Shown piece by piece: positions 45,701-54,890 of a stretch of DNA of 64,000 nt (position 1 is the stretch's first letter; each line of letters opens with the position of its first letter). A program made the translations under genes and the position numbers. The DNA is from Belnapia sp. F-4-1 (GTDB taxonomy: Bacteria > Pseudomonadota > Alphaproteobacteria > Acetobacterales > Acetobacteraceae): the NCBI RefSeq assembly GCF_000802185.1, contig NZ_KN676113.1, positions 1,465,087 through 1,529,086 of the forward strand, written 5' to 3'. Under the pieces are notes generated by a model. It was not told where the DNA came from and made no database searches. It saw nothing but the letters and a program-made list of their open reading frames with translations.

Positions 45701-46273
45701 TTACGCCACGCGGCGACGGGGCGGCAGCGGCGGAGGCGGGGGCGGCAAGGGCAGCGACTCGCAGGTGATGCAGAGGCCCCAGCGCTCCGCCAGCGCCCGC
45801 GGGTCCGGCCGGTGCGGCAGGCTTAGCCAGGCGGCGGCGATCAGCGCCGCCACCACCAGCGGTTCGAAGGCCGAGCCCGTCCGCACCAGCGGCAAGGCCC
45901 AGCTCCCCTTCAGTGGCCAGGCCAGCCGCAACCCGCCCGGCGTCAGCAGATCCGCGCCGAGATGGCTGAGATAGCCGATCACCAGCGGCCCGGCATATTC
46001 GGGCGGCACCTCTCCCCGCCGCAGCATCCAGCCGCAGGCCAGCACCGCCAGCAGCGAATGCGTCACCCCCCGGTGCCCGAGCAGCGCCGCCAGCAGGTCC
46101 GAGACCGGCCGCACCCGCCGCCCGACCCAGGATTTCGGATGGTCGATATCCGGCAGCAGCCCGCCCAGCGCCGCCAGCGCAAGCGCCCCCGGCGCCAGCG
46201 GCGGCTGGCCGAGATGGGGCGCGGCGGCCATCCAGGCCGCCATGCCGAGCGCAACATGGGAGCCCGCCATCAT
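45701..46273 (-). CDS. YdjM-type membrane-bound metal-dependent hydrolase
   Basis: A 190-residue integral membrane protein (DUF457/YdjM family). It starts MMAGSHVALGMAAWMAAAP and has the conserved GGLLPDIDHPKSWVGRR motif near residue 45-60 plus GHRGVTHSLLAVL, the two His/Asp motifs expected to bind metal; GYLSHLGADLLTPGGL follows. About four helices are present. The C-terminal Pro run (PPPPPPLPPRRR) is low-complexity. E. coli YdjM is LexA-controlled; no LexA box was looked for in detail here. Either Met can be the start (46273 or 46270). Confidence 0.85.
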   Translation of the reverse strand: MMAGSHVALGMAAWMAAAPHLGQPPLAPGALALAALGGLLPDIDHPKSWVGRRVRPVSDLLAALLGHRGVTHSLLAVLACGWMLRRGEVPPEYAGPLVIGYLSHLGADLLTPGGLRLAWPLKGSWALPLVRTGSAFEPLVVAALIAAAWLSLPHRPDPRALAERWGLCITCESLPLPPPPPPLPPRRRVA

Positions 46274-46372
46274 CGGCGTGCAGGTCCTTGCCGGAGGTGC
46301 CTGGAACGGAGCGTGAAGATTCCCGCGCAAATGCCGGAAAGTCCAGCCCTTTTCCGCCTGGCCGCGGATTGC

Positions 46373-48664
46373 TCAGTCGATCTCCGCCGCGCCCGGGCCC
46401 GACTCGACCTCATCCTCCCGCCGCAGCGGGACCTCCAGCGTGCAGACCAGCCCGCCCGGCTCCCAGGCGAGCGTCACCGCCCCCGCCAACTGTCCCCGCA
46501 CCGTGCCTTCCAGCACCCGCGAGCCGAATCCGCGCCGCAGCGGCGTCGCAACAGGCGGCCCGCCCATCTCCGCCCAGCGCAAGGTCAGCACCGGCGTCGC
46601 CCCGCGTTCCACCGACCAGCGCACCGCCACGCAGCCCGAGGGCACCGACAGTGCCCCGTATTTCACCGCATTGGTCGCCAACTCGTGGATCGCCATGGCC
46701 AGCGGCTGCGCCGCCCGCGCCGGCAGGGCGACCGGCGGGCCTTCCAGCACCGCCCGCTGCCGCTCGCCGACGAAGGCCGCCAGCTCCCCCTCGACCAGTG
46801 CCCGCAGTTCCGCTCCGGACCAGCGATCCTCCGCCAGCAGCGTCTGCGCCCGCGCCAGCGCCGAGACCCGGCCGGCGATCGCCCGCCGGTAGCTCTCCAG
46901 GTCCGGCGCCAGGGTCAGCCGCACCGCCGCCTGCACCACGGCGAGCGCATTCTTCGCCCGGTGGTCGACCTCCCGCATCAGCAGCACCTGGCGCTCCTCC
47001 GCCGCCTTGCGCGCGCTGACGTCGAGCACCACGCCGACGACCTTGCTCGGTACCCCCCCGGCGCCAAACCGTATCTCCGCCCGCATCATCAGCCAGCGCA
47101 CGGAGCCATCGGGCCAAAGATAGCGGTACTCCGCCTCGAAATGCCGCTCGCCCCGCGCCAGCGCCCCCTGGGCGATCGCCTGCAGCCGCTCCTGCTCGCC
47201 CGGCCAATAGCGCGCCCGCATCTCGGCGATGCCGGGGCTGGCATCCTCGGGAAAGCCGAGCAGCCGGTTCAGCTCCGGCGAGCCGATGACCCCTTCGGTG
47301 GCGACGTCGTATTCCCACACCGCCATCTGCCCCGCCTCGACCGCGAGGCGCAGCCGCGCCTCGCTCTCGCGCAGGGCCTCGGCCGCCTCCCAGGCCTCGG
47401 TGACATCCTGCAGCGTGCCGACATAGCGCACCGCCCGCTCCTCGCCGCCGATCCGCTCGAACAAGGCCCGGCCATGGGCGATGACGCGGCGCAGGCTGCC
47501 ATCTGGCCGCACCAGGCGGTAATTGAAGACCGGCCGCTCCCGCAACGCCGGGTCCAGGGCCCGCCGCGCCGCCGCCGATGTCCCGGGGAGATCCTCCGGA
47601 TGCGTCGCCCGCCGCACATCCTCGTAGCTCGGCTCCCGCTCCGGGTCGAAACCGCAGATCGCCTTGGCGCGCGGGGAATAGACGAAGCGGTTGGTCACCA
47701 GGTCCCAGTCCCAGATGCCGAGCCCGGCCGCCTCCGCGGCGAGGGCGAGCCGCGCCTCGCTTTCCCGCCGCTCGGCCTCGGCCCGCGCCCACTCGACCGC
47801 CGCCCAGGTCCGCTCGGCAACCTCATGGACGAGTTCAGCCTCCGCGGCCGACCAGCGCCGCGGCGCCATCTCGTGGACATAGAAGAATCCGTTGAGGGTC
47901 CCCGCCTTGACCAGCGGCGCCACCAGGAGCGCACGGACGCCGATCTCCGCCCAGGTCGCCGCCACCGCCTCGCCGGTGGTCCGCGGGTCGGAAAGGCAGT
48001 CCTCCACCACCAGCACGCGCCCGGTGCGCAGCTCGGCCGCGGCGGCCGGGCCGAAAGCGTCGAGTGCGCGCTGCTCTCCCGCACGCACCGGAATGCGCCC
48101 CTCGGTCCAGCCGCGGGTCACCCGCAGCATCCCGGTCGCGGCATCCACCTCGGCATAGCCGGCGCGCACCGCATCGAGATGCCGGCCTAGCATCTCGGCC
48201 GCGGCGGCCATGGCCTCATCCGGGTCGGCAAGGCCGCGCAGCCGCTCCTCGAGCGCGAGCAGGAAGGCCTGCCGCGCCTCGCTCTGCCGCAGCGCCTCGG
48301 TCGCACGGTGCTCCGTGGTGCGGTCGCGGAAGGCGACGCCGAGGCCGCGGGCGGTCGGGAAGGCGGTGACCTCGAGCCAGCGATCCGGGCGGGCCACGCC
48401 TTCCCGCTCCACGCGCATCGGCCGCCGGGTCGCCATCGCCTCGCGCAGCAAGGGCTCGAGCCAGCTGCCGCGCGCACCTTCCAGCACCTCCCAGATCGGC
48501 TGCCCCAGCGTCGCCTCGGCTGGCCGGCCGTAGTAGGCCACGCAACCCGCGTTGAAGGTCAGGAAGCGGAAGTCGCGGTCCAGCTCATAGGCGTTGTCGC
48601 CGAGCGCCTGGAACAGCGCCTCGCTCGCCAGGTCGAGCGCGTCCTTCCCGCGGTCGAAGCTCAT
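46373..48664 (-). CDS. HWE histidine kinase with PAS and GAF sensor domains
   Basis: A 763-residue soluble sensor kinase. In order: PAS (about 20-125; DNAYELDRDFRFLTFNAGCV, ending VAFRDRTTEH); GAF (about 145-300; DEAMAAAAEMLGRHLDAVRAGYAEVD); a second PAS (about 315-440; LGIWDWDLVTNRFVYSPRAKAI); a third PAS (about 450-560; MAVWEYDVATEGVIGSPELNRLLGF); then the HWE kinase core with His568 in MREVDHRAKNALAVVQ, IHELATNAVKYGAL (N-box), and LRWAEMGGPPV, whose WxE motif defines the HWE family. The GAF and PAS chain suggests a light or redox/metabolite sensor, and bacteriophytochrome-like relatives exist, but no chromophore Cys was identified. Lone gene; no response regulator adjacent. Confidence 0.92.
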   Translation of the reverse strand: MSFDRGKDALDLASEALFQALGDNAYELDRDFRFLTFNAGCVAYYGRPAEATLGQPIWEVLEGARGSWLEPLLREAMATRRPMRVEREGVARPDRWLEVTAFPTARGLGVAFRDRTTEHRATEALRQSEARQAFLLALEERLRGLADPDEAMAAAAEMLGRHLDAVRAGYAEVDAATGMLRVTRGWTEGRIPVRAGEQRALDAFGPAAAAELRTGRVLVVEDCLSDPRTTGEAVAATWAEIGVRALLVAPLVKAGTLNGFFYVHEMAPRRWSAAEAELVHEVAERTWAAVEWARAEAERRESEARLALAAEAAGLGIWDWDLVTNRFVYSPRAKAICGFDPEREPSYEDVRRATHPEDLPGTSAAARRALDPALRERPVFNYRLVRPDGSLRRVIAHGRALFERIGGEERAVRYVGTLQDVTEAWEAAEALRESEARLRLAVEAGQMAVWEYDVATEGVIGSPELNRLLGFPEDASPGIAEMRARYWPGEQERLQAIAQGALARGERHFEAEYRYLWPDGSVRWLMMRAEIRFGAGGVPSKVVGVVLDVSARKAAEERQVLLMREVDHRAKNALAVVQAAVRLTLAPDLESYRRAIAGRVSALARAQTLLAEDRWSGAELRALVEGELAAFVGERQRAVLEGPPVALPARAAQPLAMAIHELATNAVKYGALSVPSGCVAVRWSVERGATPVLTLRWAEMGGPPVATPLRRGFGSRVLEGTVRGQLAGAVTLAWEPGGLVCTLEVPLRREDEVESGPGAAEID

Positions 48665-48803
48665 TGGCTGGCCTCGCTGTGAGCCGTCACCCAAGGCCCT
48701 TTTTGCCTGACGACCGAACTTGCCGCGCCCGCCCCTACCCTTCAACCGGTATATGCCGCACGCCGCGCTGTTGTCGCATTGTTGCGCTCTCGGGGCGAGC
48801 CCG

Positions 48804-49403
48804 TCAGAGGCCTGTCAGGGACCGCAGGAACCGCTCCGCCGCCAGCTCCGGCGCCCAGGGCCGCCAGGGCTCGCCGCCGAAGACGGCGACCAGCGGATCC
48901 TCCTGCATCACCTTCGCCCGGATGCCGAGCGTCCCCCGCACCTCCTCCGGCGTCCATCCGGCGACATGCACCGCCTCGGCGGCGGCGAGAGCGATGTCGC
49001 AGGCCTTGTGCGCCCGCTTTTCCTCCGTCGTCCAGGCCGGCAGCGCATAGCGCAGCGCCACCACGCCTTGCAGCCGGGCCTGCAACTCGGCGAAGCCGGC
49101 GCCGAGGAAGGGCTTCAGCGGCGAGATGCAGTCGAAATTGATGAGCCCCTCCTCGGCATCGTGCAGCAGCTCGCGCCGCGCCTGGGCCAGGCTCAGCCGT
49201 GCCCGCGCCTGCCGCAGCGCCAGCACGGCGAGCGAATGCTGCGCGACGGAAAGCGGCGCCCCCGGCCAGACCGAATGCCCGCCCCAGCGAAAGGTCCGCG
49301 ACAGGCCGATCGCCAGATCCTCCTCCGTCCAGTCGAAGGGCGTCGGCGAAAGGAGGTCGAGCCGCCGCCCGGAGGGCAGCCGCACCCAGGCCCGCGCCGC
49401 CAT
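48804..49403 (-). CDS. HD-domain phosphohydrolase
   Basis: A 199-residue protein of the HD superfamily. The metal-binding pattern is seen as PLSVAQHSLAVLAL (first His), RRELLHDAEEGLINFDCISP (HD pair) and a later Asp region (KACDIALAAAEA). Members hydrolyse nucleotides such as dNMPs or (p)ppGpp-like compounds; substrate unknown here. The ATG at 49403 overlaps the racemase stop by one base (TGATG). It ends the three-gene minus-strand unit of a secreted protein, an Asp/Glu racemase-family protein and this hydrolase. Confidence 0.8.
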   Translation of the reverse strand: MAARAWVRLPSGRRLDLLSPTPFDWTEEDLAIGLSRTFRWGGHSVWPGAPLSVAQHSLAVLALRQARARLSLAQARRELLHDAEEGLINFDCISPLKPFLGAGFAELQARLQGVVALRYALPAWTTEEKRAHKACDIALAAAEAVHVAGWTPEEVRGTLGIRAKVMQEDPLVAVFGGEPWRPWAPELAAERFLRSLTGL

Positions 49404-50059
49404 CACCCGGCCAGCAGCCGCCTCAGCTTGGCGACGGCGCTGTCCGGCGTGGTGAAGACCGGCCGCCCCGTTGCCGCCTCGACCAGCGGCGCCGCCCGCG
49501 CCAGGCTGAACTGCGCCAGCGCCACCACGTCGCAACCGGCGAGCGCCTTCGCCGCCTCGGCCGCCAGCCGGTCGTGCTCCCCGGCATTGCCCGCATCGAG
49601 CGCGGCGAGCGATCCCTCGGCGAGGCAGGTCACCACCTCCACATCCCCCGGAAACTCGGGCGGCATTGTCTCCAGCGTCAGCGGGAAACTCGCCAGCAGC
49701 CCGATCCGCGGCCTGCGCCCGGCGGCGATCCGCCGCGCCTCGGCGACCGCCGCCTCGATCATCGCCTCGTTCGGCTTCAGCACCGGCATCGGCGCCCGCT
49801 CCGCCGCCACCGCCTCGATGCAGGGGCCGAAGGCGGAGCAGGTGAAGAGGATCGCATCCGCCCCCGTTCCCGCCGCATAGCGCGAGAGGGTGAGGAAGCG
49901 CTCCGTCATCGCCGGCGTCAGCGCCCCGGCCCGCGCCAGGTCGGCCGAGAGGCTGTCGTCCAGCAGGTTCATCAGCACGGCCTCCGGCCAGGCGCGGCGG
50001 AAGGCGGCCTCGATCGGGGGCGGCGAATGCCGCAGGGCATGGATCAAGGCGATGCGCAT
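49403..50059 (-). CDS. Aspartate/glutamate racemase-superfamily protein
   Basis: A 218-residue protein of the Asp/Glu/hydantoin racemase-like superfamily. ADAILFTCSAFGPC (Cys74, Cys80) matches the first catalytic Cys region; the position of the second Cys reads VVALAQFSLARA with Phe, so it lacks the usual second cysteine. Cofactor-independent racemases use two Cys, so this may be an arylmalonate/maleate-isomerase-like or non-racemase member. It begins MRIALIHALRHSPP at an ATG overlapping the secreted protein's stop (TGATG) and is itself coupled to the HD gene. Confidence 0.75.
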   Translation of the reverse strand: MRIALIHALRHSPPPIEAAFRRAWPEAVLMNLLDDSLSADLARAGALTPAMTERFLTLSRYAAGTGADAILFTCSAFGPCIEAVAAERAPMPVLKPNEAMIEAAVAEARRIAAGRRPRIGLLASFPLTLETMPPEFPGDVEVVTCLAEGSLAALDAGNAGEHDRLAAEAAKALAGCDVVALAQFSLARAAPLVEAATGRPVFTTPDSAVAKLRRLLAG

Positions 50060-50526
50060 CAGCCCCGCCTCGTGCAGCGCCGCAGCAGCGCGGGGAAGTC
50101 GCTGCAATCGGTGAAGGCGATCTCGTCCGCCCCCCGCCGCTCCACCCGCAGCACATCCGGGTTGCCGCCGCAGCCGAAGCCGAAATCCGGCGGCAGGCGG
50201 CTGCTGAAGGCGCTGCCCTGCGGCGCCGCCGGCAGGAAGCGGAATTCGAGGCCGTTCGGCTGCAGGGCCACGGTCTCGATCACCCGCTGCCGGTAGGGCG
50301 TGTCGAGCAGGCTGGCGCGCATGACGATGTCCTTGGTGAAGACCACCGTCGGGCTGCCGAAGCAGGCGGGCGTGTCGGCATCGTTCGGCGGGAAGATGCC
50401 GCCCGTCCAGGCGCCGAAGACCCATTCATGCGGCGGCCCCTGCCGCCCCTGCGCCCGCAGGATGCCGGGGGCGGCCAGCGAACCAGCGAGCGTCGCCATG
50501 GTGACAAGCAGGGCCCGACGACGCAT
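50059..50526 (-). CDS. Small exported protein, twin-arginine-like signal
   Basis: A 155-residue protein with N-terminus MRRRALLVTMATLAGSLAAPGILRAQ, a typical cleavable signal ending in RAQ. The mature part has HEWVFGAWTGGIFPPNDADTPACFGSPTVVFTKD and GFGCGGNPDVLRVERRG with four Cys, consistent with periplasmic disulfides. No known domain was recognised. The ATG at 50526 is preceded by GGAGAGAG. First gene of the overlapped three-gene unit with the racemase-like and HD proteins. Confidence 0.65.
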   Translation of the reverse strand: MRRRALLVTMATLAGSLAAPGILRAQGRQGPPHEWVFGAWTGGIFPPNDADTPACFGSPTVVFTKDIVMRASLLDTPYRQRVIETVALQPNGLEFRFLPAAPQGSAFSSRLPPDFGFGCGGNPDVLRVERRGADEIAFTDCSDFPALLRRCTRRG

Positions 50527-50759
50527 CCGTCTCTCTCCAAGGGTTCCGTGATGGCTTCCTGTGTAGCGCCCTTCCCGCCGCAAGCCCAGGTGGCGAGGCC
50601 GCATGGGCCCTGTCGCCTGGCGACGGGCCGTGACGGCCCCTAGCAGCAACAGCCCGGGCGCGCCTTGCGCACGGAGGCGTGACTCGAAGCGGGAGCGACG
50701 AAACCGCCGCCCCGCCCGCCGCGTCTGCCGGGTACCGCAAGCCCCCAGGAGAAACCGCC

Positions 50760-50918
50760 ATGGATTCCGACAGCCTCGTCGTTTGGCTCTTCGCCATGAC
50801 GCTCATCGTCGGCGCCGCGCTCGGCGTCTGGCAATGGGCCCGCACCAAGCAGGCCAAGCGCACCAACGAGCATTCCGTGGCGACGACGCCGGAAGCCGGC
50901 CCGCAGCCGAAAGCCTAA
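50760..50918 (+). CDS. Small single-pass membrane protein
   Basis: A 52-residue protein: MDSDSLVVWLFAMTLIVGAALGVWQW is a transmembrane helix, followed by a basic segment ARTKQAKRTNEHS and a flexible end. CAGGAG lies at a good distance before the ATG. Function unknown; the positive-inside rule places the tail in the cytoplasm. The stop region overlaps the convergent M20 gene by 4 bp. Confidence 0.6.
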   Translation: MDSDSLVVWLFAMTLIVGAALGVWQWARTKQAKRTNEHSVATTPEAGPQPKA

Positions 50919-52087
50919 CTCCGGGGCAGCTCCTGCTCGACGAGCGTGGCGAAGTAGCTCGCCCCGACCGGCAGCAGATCGTCGTTGAAGTCGTAACGCG
51001 GATGGTGCACCGGCACCCCGCCGCGTTCCGCGCCTTTCTGCCCCATGAACAGGAAGGCGCCCGGCCGCTCGAGCAGCATGAAGGAGAAGTCCTCGCCGCC
51101 CATCACCGGCGGCAGGTTGCGATGCACCTTGGCATCGCCCAGCACCCGCGCCGCCGCCCGCGCCGCGCGGTCGCTCTCCGCCGCATGGTTCACTGTCGCC
51201 GGATACTTGCGGGTATAGACCACCTCCGCCTCGGCCTCATGCGCCGCCGCGGTGTTCCGCGCCACCAGCGGGATCAGCCGCTCCATGTCGTCGCGCACCT
51301 CCGGCAGCAGCGTCCGCACCGTGCCGCCCAGCTCCGCCACCTCGGGGATGACGTTCATCGCGCTCCCCGCATGGAATTGCGTGACGCTGATGACCGCGCT
51401 CTTCAGCGGATCGACCCGCCGCGCCACCAGCGCCTGCAGCCCGACGACGATCTGCGCCCCCACCATCACCGGGTCGATGGCGATATGCGGCTTCGCGGCA
51501 TGCCCGCCGAGCCCCCGCACCGTGATGCTCAGCCCATCGGACGCCGCCATGATCGGCCCCGTCCCCGCCGAGCACTCGCCAAGCGGCAGATCCGGCGCGT
51601 TGTGGATTCCATAAACGGCATCGCAGGGGAAGCGGTCGAACAACCCCTCCTCCACCATCACCCGCCCGCCGCCGCCGCCCTCCTCGGCCGGCTGGAAGAT
51701 GAAGGTGACCGTCCCGTCGAAATTCCGGGTCTCCGCCAGGTACTTCGCCGCCCCCAGCAGCGTCGCCGTATGCCCGTCATGGCCGCAGGCATGCATCCGC
51801 CCCGGGATGGTCGAGGCATGCGGCACCCCGCTCGCCTCGTCCATGGCGAGGCAGTCCATGTCGGCCCGCAGGCCGATGCTCCGGCCGCTCGCGCCATTGC
51901 GCAGCACCCCGACAACGCCGGTGGTGGCGAGGCCGCGATGCACCTCGATCCCCCACTCGGCGAGCTTCGCCGCCACGATCTCGCTGGTCCGCCGCTCCTC
52001 GAAGCCAAGTTCGGGATGTTGGTGGAAGTCGCGCCGCCAGGCCGTCATCTCGGCGGCATAGTCGGCGATGCGGTTGATGATGGGCAT
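50915..52087 (-). CDS. M20-family amidohydrolase (hippurate hydrolase type)
   Basis: A 390-residue M20D metallopeptidase/amidohydrolase. MTAWRRDFHQHPELGFEE is the N-terminal family motif, ACGHDGHTATLLGAAKYL supplies the zinc-ligand Cys/His pair, FIFQPAEEGGGG has the catalytic Glu-Glu, YGIHNAPDLPLG and the late PPVMGGEDFSFMLLERPG finish the active site. Such enzymes release amino acids from N-acyl compounds such as N-benzoylglycine, IAA-amino acids or N-acetyl-amino acids. The ATG at 52087 gives the standard N-terminus. Confidence 0.92.
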   Translation of the reverse strand: MPIINRIADYAAEMTAWRRDFHQHPELGFEERRTSEIVAAKLAEWGIEVHRGLATTGVVGVLRNGASGRSIGLRADMDCLAMDEASGVPHASTIPGRMHACGHDGHTATLLGAAKYLAETRNFDGTVTFIFQPAEEGGGGGRVMVEEGLFDRFPCDAVYGIHNAPDLPLGECSAGTGPIMAASDGLSITVRGLGGHAAKPHIAIDPVMVGAQIVVGLQALVARRVDPLKSAVISVTQFHAGSAMNVIPEVAELGGTVRTLLPEVRDDMERLIPLVARNTAAAHEAEAEVVYTRKYPATVNHAAESDRAARAAARVLGDAKVHRNLPPVMGGEDFSFMLLERPGAFLFMGQKGAERGGVPVHHPRYDFNDDLLPVGASYFATLVEQELPRS

Positions 52088-52191
52088 GCGGCGCTCCGGG
52101 GCTGGTTCGCCTGGACCAAAGCCCCGCCCGCGCCGCTTGTCGAGGGGGCCCGGAGGCAGGCGGCGCCCTGAGCGCCGCCCGCCGCGTCCGG

Positions 52192-52539
52192 TCAGCCGCG
52201 ATGGCCTCGGGTATCGATCTCCGCCTCGGTCGCGGCCCAGCCATGCGGCATGCCGTCGCCATAGACCACCGCCTTGTCGCGCCCGCCGCCGACCGGCTGG
52301 CCGATGCGCCCCTCGCGCGCCTGCCCACCCGGCGCCGCACGGTAGCTGGTGTCGCGCCCGCCGCCCTGGATGGTGGCATGCGTGCCGCCGACGACGGTGT
52401 CCCCGCGCATCGGGCCGTAGGTGACGGCCGCCTCGGTGCCGCCGCCCGAAAGCAGCGGCGCCGCCCCGGCGGGCGCCATCACGGCCGCGGCGCTCATGGA
52501 CAATCCAAGGGCAGCGGCAAGCAAACTGGTGCGGAACAT
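52192..52539 (-). CDS. Small secreted glycine-rich protein, family member A
   Basis: A 115-residue exported protein: MFRTSLLAAALGLSMSAAAVMAPAGAA is a signal peptide, and the mature part is PLLSGGGTEAAVTYGPMRGD, then TVVGGTHATIQGGGRDTSYR and VGGGRDKAVVYG. Repeated Gly-rich turns separated by short beta stretches suggest a small beta-rich domain. The pattern is shared with the protein at 55678-56019, giving a paralogous pair that brackets the GH1 and SMP-30 genes. The ATG at 52539 is used because it begins the signal. No known domain. Confidence 0.65.
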   Translation of the reverse strand: MFRTSLLAAALGLSMSAAAVMAPAGAAPLLSGGGTEAAVTYGPMRGDTVVGGTHATIQGGGRDTSYRAAPGGQAREGRIGQPVGGGRDKAVVYGDGMPHGWAATEAEIDTRGHRG

Positions 52540-52647
52540 CGGTTTGATACTTTCTCCTCCTCCGGCACTCACATGGCCCCATACCATCATGGCCCAGAGG
52601 TAACGGCTACACTAACAGCCGTCCATAAATCCGGTTCGTGTTTCCGA

Positions 52648-53949
52648 ATGAAACGGGTCGTTGCGCCCGAACCGCCTACCCCACCATGCGTTGGCGCCGG
52701 CGTGACCTATTTCATGTTCGCCACCGGCATCGAGAACAGCGACCCGACCATCGAAGGGGGCCGCATCCGACGCGATCAGATGGAGGAATGCGGCCACTAC
52801 GCCCGCTGGCGGGAGGATCTTGCCCTTGTTGCCGAGACCGGCTGCGGCTTCCTCCGCATCGGCCCTGCGCTCCACCGCACCCTGCTCGCCCCCGGCCGCC
52901 ACGACTGGGACTATGCCGATGCCGTCTTCCCCGAGATGCGCCGGCTGAAGATCGTCCCCATCGTCGATCTCTGCCATTTCGGCGTGCCGAACTGGCTCGG
53001 CGACTTCCAGAACCCCGACTTCCCCGCCGCCTTCGCCGCCTACGCCCGCGCCTTCGCCGAGCGCTTCCCCTGGGTGCAGCTTTACACCCCAGTGAACGAG
53101 ATGTTCATCACGGCGGTCTTTTCCGCCCGCTACGGCTGGTGGAACGAGCAGCTCCGCACCGACCGCGGCTTCGTCACCGCCCTCAAGCACATCGTCCGCG
53201 GCAATGTCCTGGCGATGGAGGCGATCCTCGAGGTCCGCCCCGATGCCATCTTCATCCAGAGCGAGTCGTCGGAATACTTCCACGCCGACAGCCCCGCCGC
53301 CATCGGCCCCGCCGAGGTGAAGAACGCCGAGCGCTTCCTTACCCTCGACCTCAACTATGGCCGCCGCGTCGATTCGGAGATGTACGCCTACCTCCTCGAC
53401 AACGGCATGACGCGCGAGGAATACCGCTTCTTCATGGATCACCGGCTGAAGCGCTGGTGCATCATGGGCAACGACTACTACGTCACCAACGAGCATCTGG
53501 TCTCCGCCGACGGCAGCACCCGCGCCTCGGGCGAGATCTTCGGCTACGCCACCATCACCAGGCAGTACCACGACCGCTACCGCCTGCCGGTGATGCACAC
53601 CGAGACCAACCTGCAGCAGGGACCGCACGGCGACGAGGCCGTGCAATGGCTCTGGAAGCAATGGGCCAACGTGCTGCGCGTCCGTAATGACGGCGTGCCG
53701 ATCGTCGGCTTCACCTGGTTCTCGCTCACCGACCAGGTGGACTGGGATACCGCGCTCCGCGAGCGCAATGGCCGCGTCAATCCGCTCGGCCTCTACGACC
53801 TCGACCGCCGCATCCGCCCGGTCGGCGAGGCCTACAGGAAGCTCATCGCCGACTGGCGCGACGTCCTGCCGGCGCAGAGCCTCTGCCTCCAGGTCCCGGT
53901 CCACATGCTGCGTGACCGGGACGGATGGCCAGAGGGAGAAGGTGTCTAG
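52648..53949 (+). CDS. Glycoside hydrolase family 1-like enzyme
   Basis: A 433-residue clan GH-A enzyme. The acid/base Glu151 lies in LYTPVNEMF (the TxNE motif) and the nucleophile Glu319 in MHTETNLQQGP (in GH1 the motif is I/VTENG). MFATGIENSDPTIEGGRIRRDQMEEC is the N-terminal barrel entrance. Substrate is probably a beta-glucoside or similar, but the HTETN nucleophile region differs from classical beta-glucosidases. No signal peptide, so cytoplasmic. Convergent with an SMP-30 lactonase (4-bp overlap), which suggests use of the released sugar. Confidence 0.8.
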   Translation: MKRVVAPEPPTPPCVGAGVTYFMFATGIENSDPTIEGGRIRRDQMEECGHYARWREDLALVAETGCGFLRIGPALHRTLLAPGRHDWDYADAVFPEMRRLKIVPIVDLCHFGVPNWLGDFQNPDFPAAFAAYARAFAERFPWVQLYTPVNEMFITAVFSARYGWWNEQLRTDRGFVTALKHIVRGNVLAMEAILEVRPDAIFIQSESSEYFHADSPAAIGPAEVKNAERFLTLDLNYGRRVDSEMYAYLLDNGMTREEYRFFMDHRLKRWCIMGNDYYVTNEHLVSADGSTRASGEIFGYATITRQYHDRYRLPVMHTETNLQQGPHGDEAVQWLWKQWANVLRVRNDGVPIVGFTWFSLTDQVDWDTALRERNGRVNPLGLYDLDRRIRPVGEAYRKLIADWRDVLPAQSLCLQVPVHMLRDRDGWPEGEGV

Positions 53950-54890
53950 CCTCCCGCCACCCCCTGCGTGTTGACGTAGAGCGAGAAGAGCGACTGCGCC
54001 GCCGACATGAACAGGCGGTTCCGGTGCAGTCCGCCGAAGCAAAGATTGGCGCAGCGCTCCGGCAGGTGGATATGCCCGATCGGCGCGCCGGCGCTGTTGA
54101 ACACCCGCACGCCGTCCAGCTCCGGCGTCATGCCCCAGCCGCACCAGAGATTGCCGTCAATATCGACGCGGAACCCGTCCGGCGTCTCCTCCATCCCGCA
54201 GGCGATGAAGACCCGCCGGTTGCGCAAGCTGTCGCCCGCCACGTCATAGGCGAGGATGTTGCGCGGCGAGCCCCGGCTCTCGACGACATAGAGCAGGCTT
54301 TCATCCGGGCTGAAGGCGAGGCCGTTCGGGTGGTCGATGTCGTCGGCGACGCAGGTAATCGCTCCCGTCTTCCCATCGACGCGGTAGAGATTGGTATGCG
54401 GCAGCTCCGCCTCGGTCTTGATGCCCTCGTAGAAGGCGTAGGTGCCGAAGGGCGGGTCGGTGAACCAGACCGATCCATCCGACTTCACCACTACATCGTT
54501 CGGGCTGTTCAGCCTTTTGCCCTGGTAGCTGTCGGCGAGGACGGTGGTGCTGCCGTCATGCTCGAAGCGTACCACGCGCCGCCCGGCATGCTCGCAGGCG
54601 ACGATGCGCCCCTCGCGGTCGCGCGTATGGCCGTTGGCGTTGTTGGAGGGCCGCTGCCAGTCGCAGACCTGCCCCGTCGCCTCGTCCCATTTCAGGACGC
54701 GGTTGTTGGGGATGTCCGACCACAGCAGGCAGCGCATGTCGCCGAGCCAGACCGGCCCCTCGCCCCAGCGCGAGCCGGTCCAGAGCCGCTCCACCGCCGA
54801 CAGGGCCAGGTGATACTTCCTGAAGGCGGGGTCGAGGGCGACGATCGACGGGTCCGGGTAGCGTTCGCTCGGCTGCCAGCGTCCGGTCAT
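53946..54890 (-). CDS. SMP-30/gluconolactonase/LRE family lactonase
   Basis: A 314-residue six-bladed beta-propeller protein. GEGPVWLGDMRCLLWSDIPNNRVLKW, LNSPNDVVVKSDGSVWFTDPPFGTY (metal-site Asn/Asp), and DHPNGLAFSPDESLLYVVES are the recognised SMP-30 blades, with the catalytic Glu in EGPVW. It opens sugar lactones such as gluconolactone. It lies beside the GH1-like hydrolase (convergent), consistent with a sugar-oxidation route. Confidence 0.9.
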   Translation of the reverse strand: MTGRWQPSERYPDPSIVALDPAFRKYHLALSAVERLWTGSRWGEGPVWLGDMRCLLWSDIPNNRVLKWDEATGQVCDWQRPSNNANGHTRDREGRIVACEHAGRRVVRFEHDGSTTVLADSYQGKRLNSPNDVVVKSDGSVWFTDPPFGTYAFYEGIKTEAELPHTNLYRVDGKTGAITCVADDIDHPNGLAFSPDESLLYVVESRGSPRNILAYDVAGDSLRNRRVFIACGMEETPDGFRVDIDGNLWCGWGMTPELDGVRVFNSAGAPIGHIHLPERCANLCFGGLHRNRLFMSAAQSLFSLYVNTQGVAGG

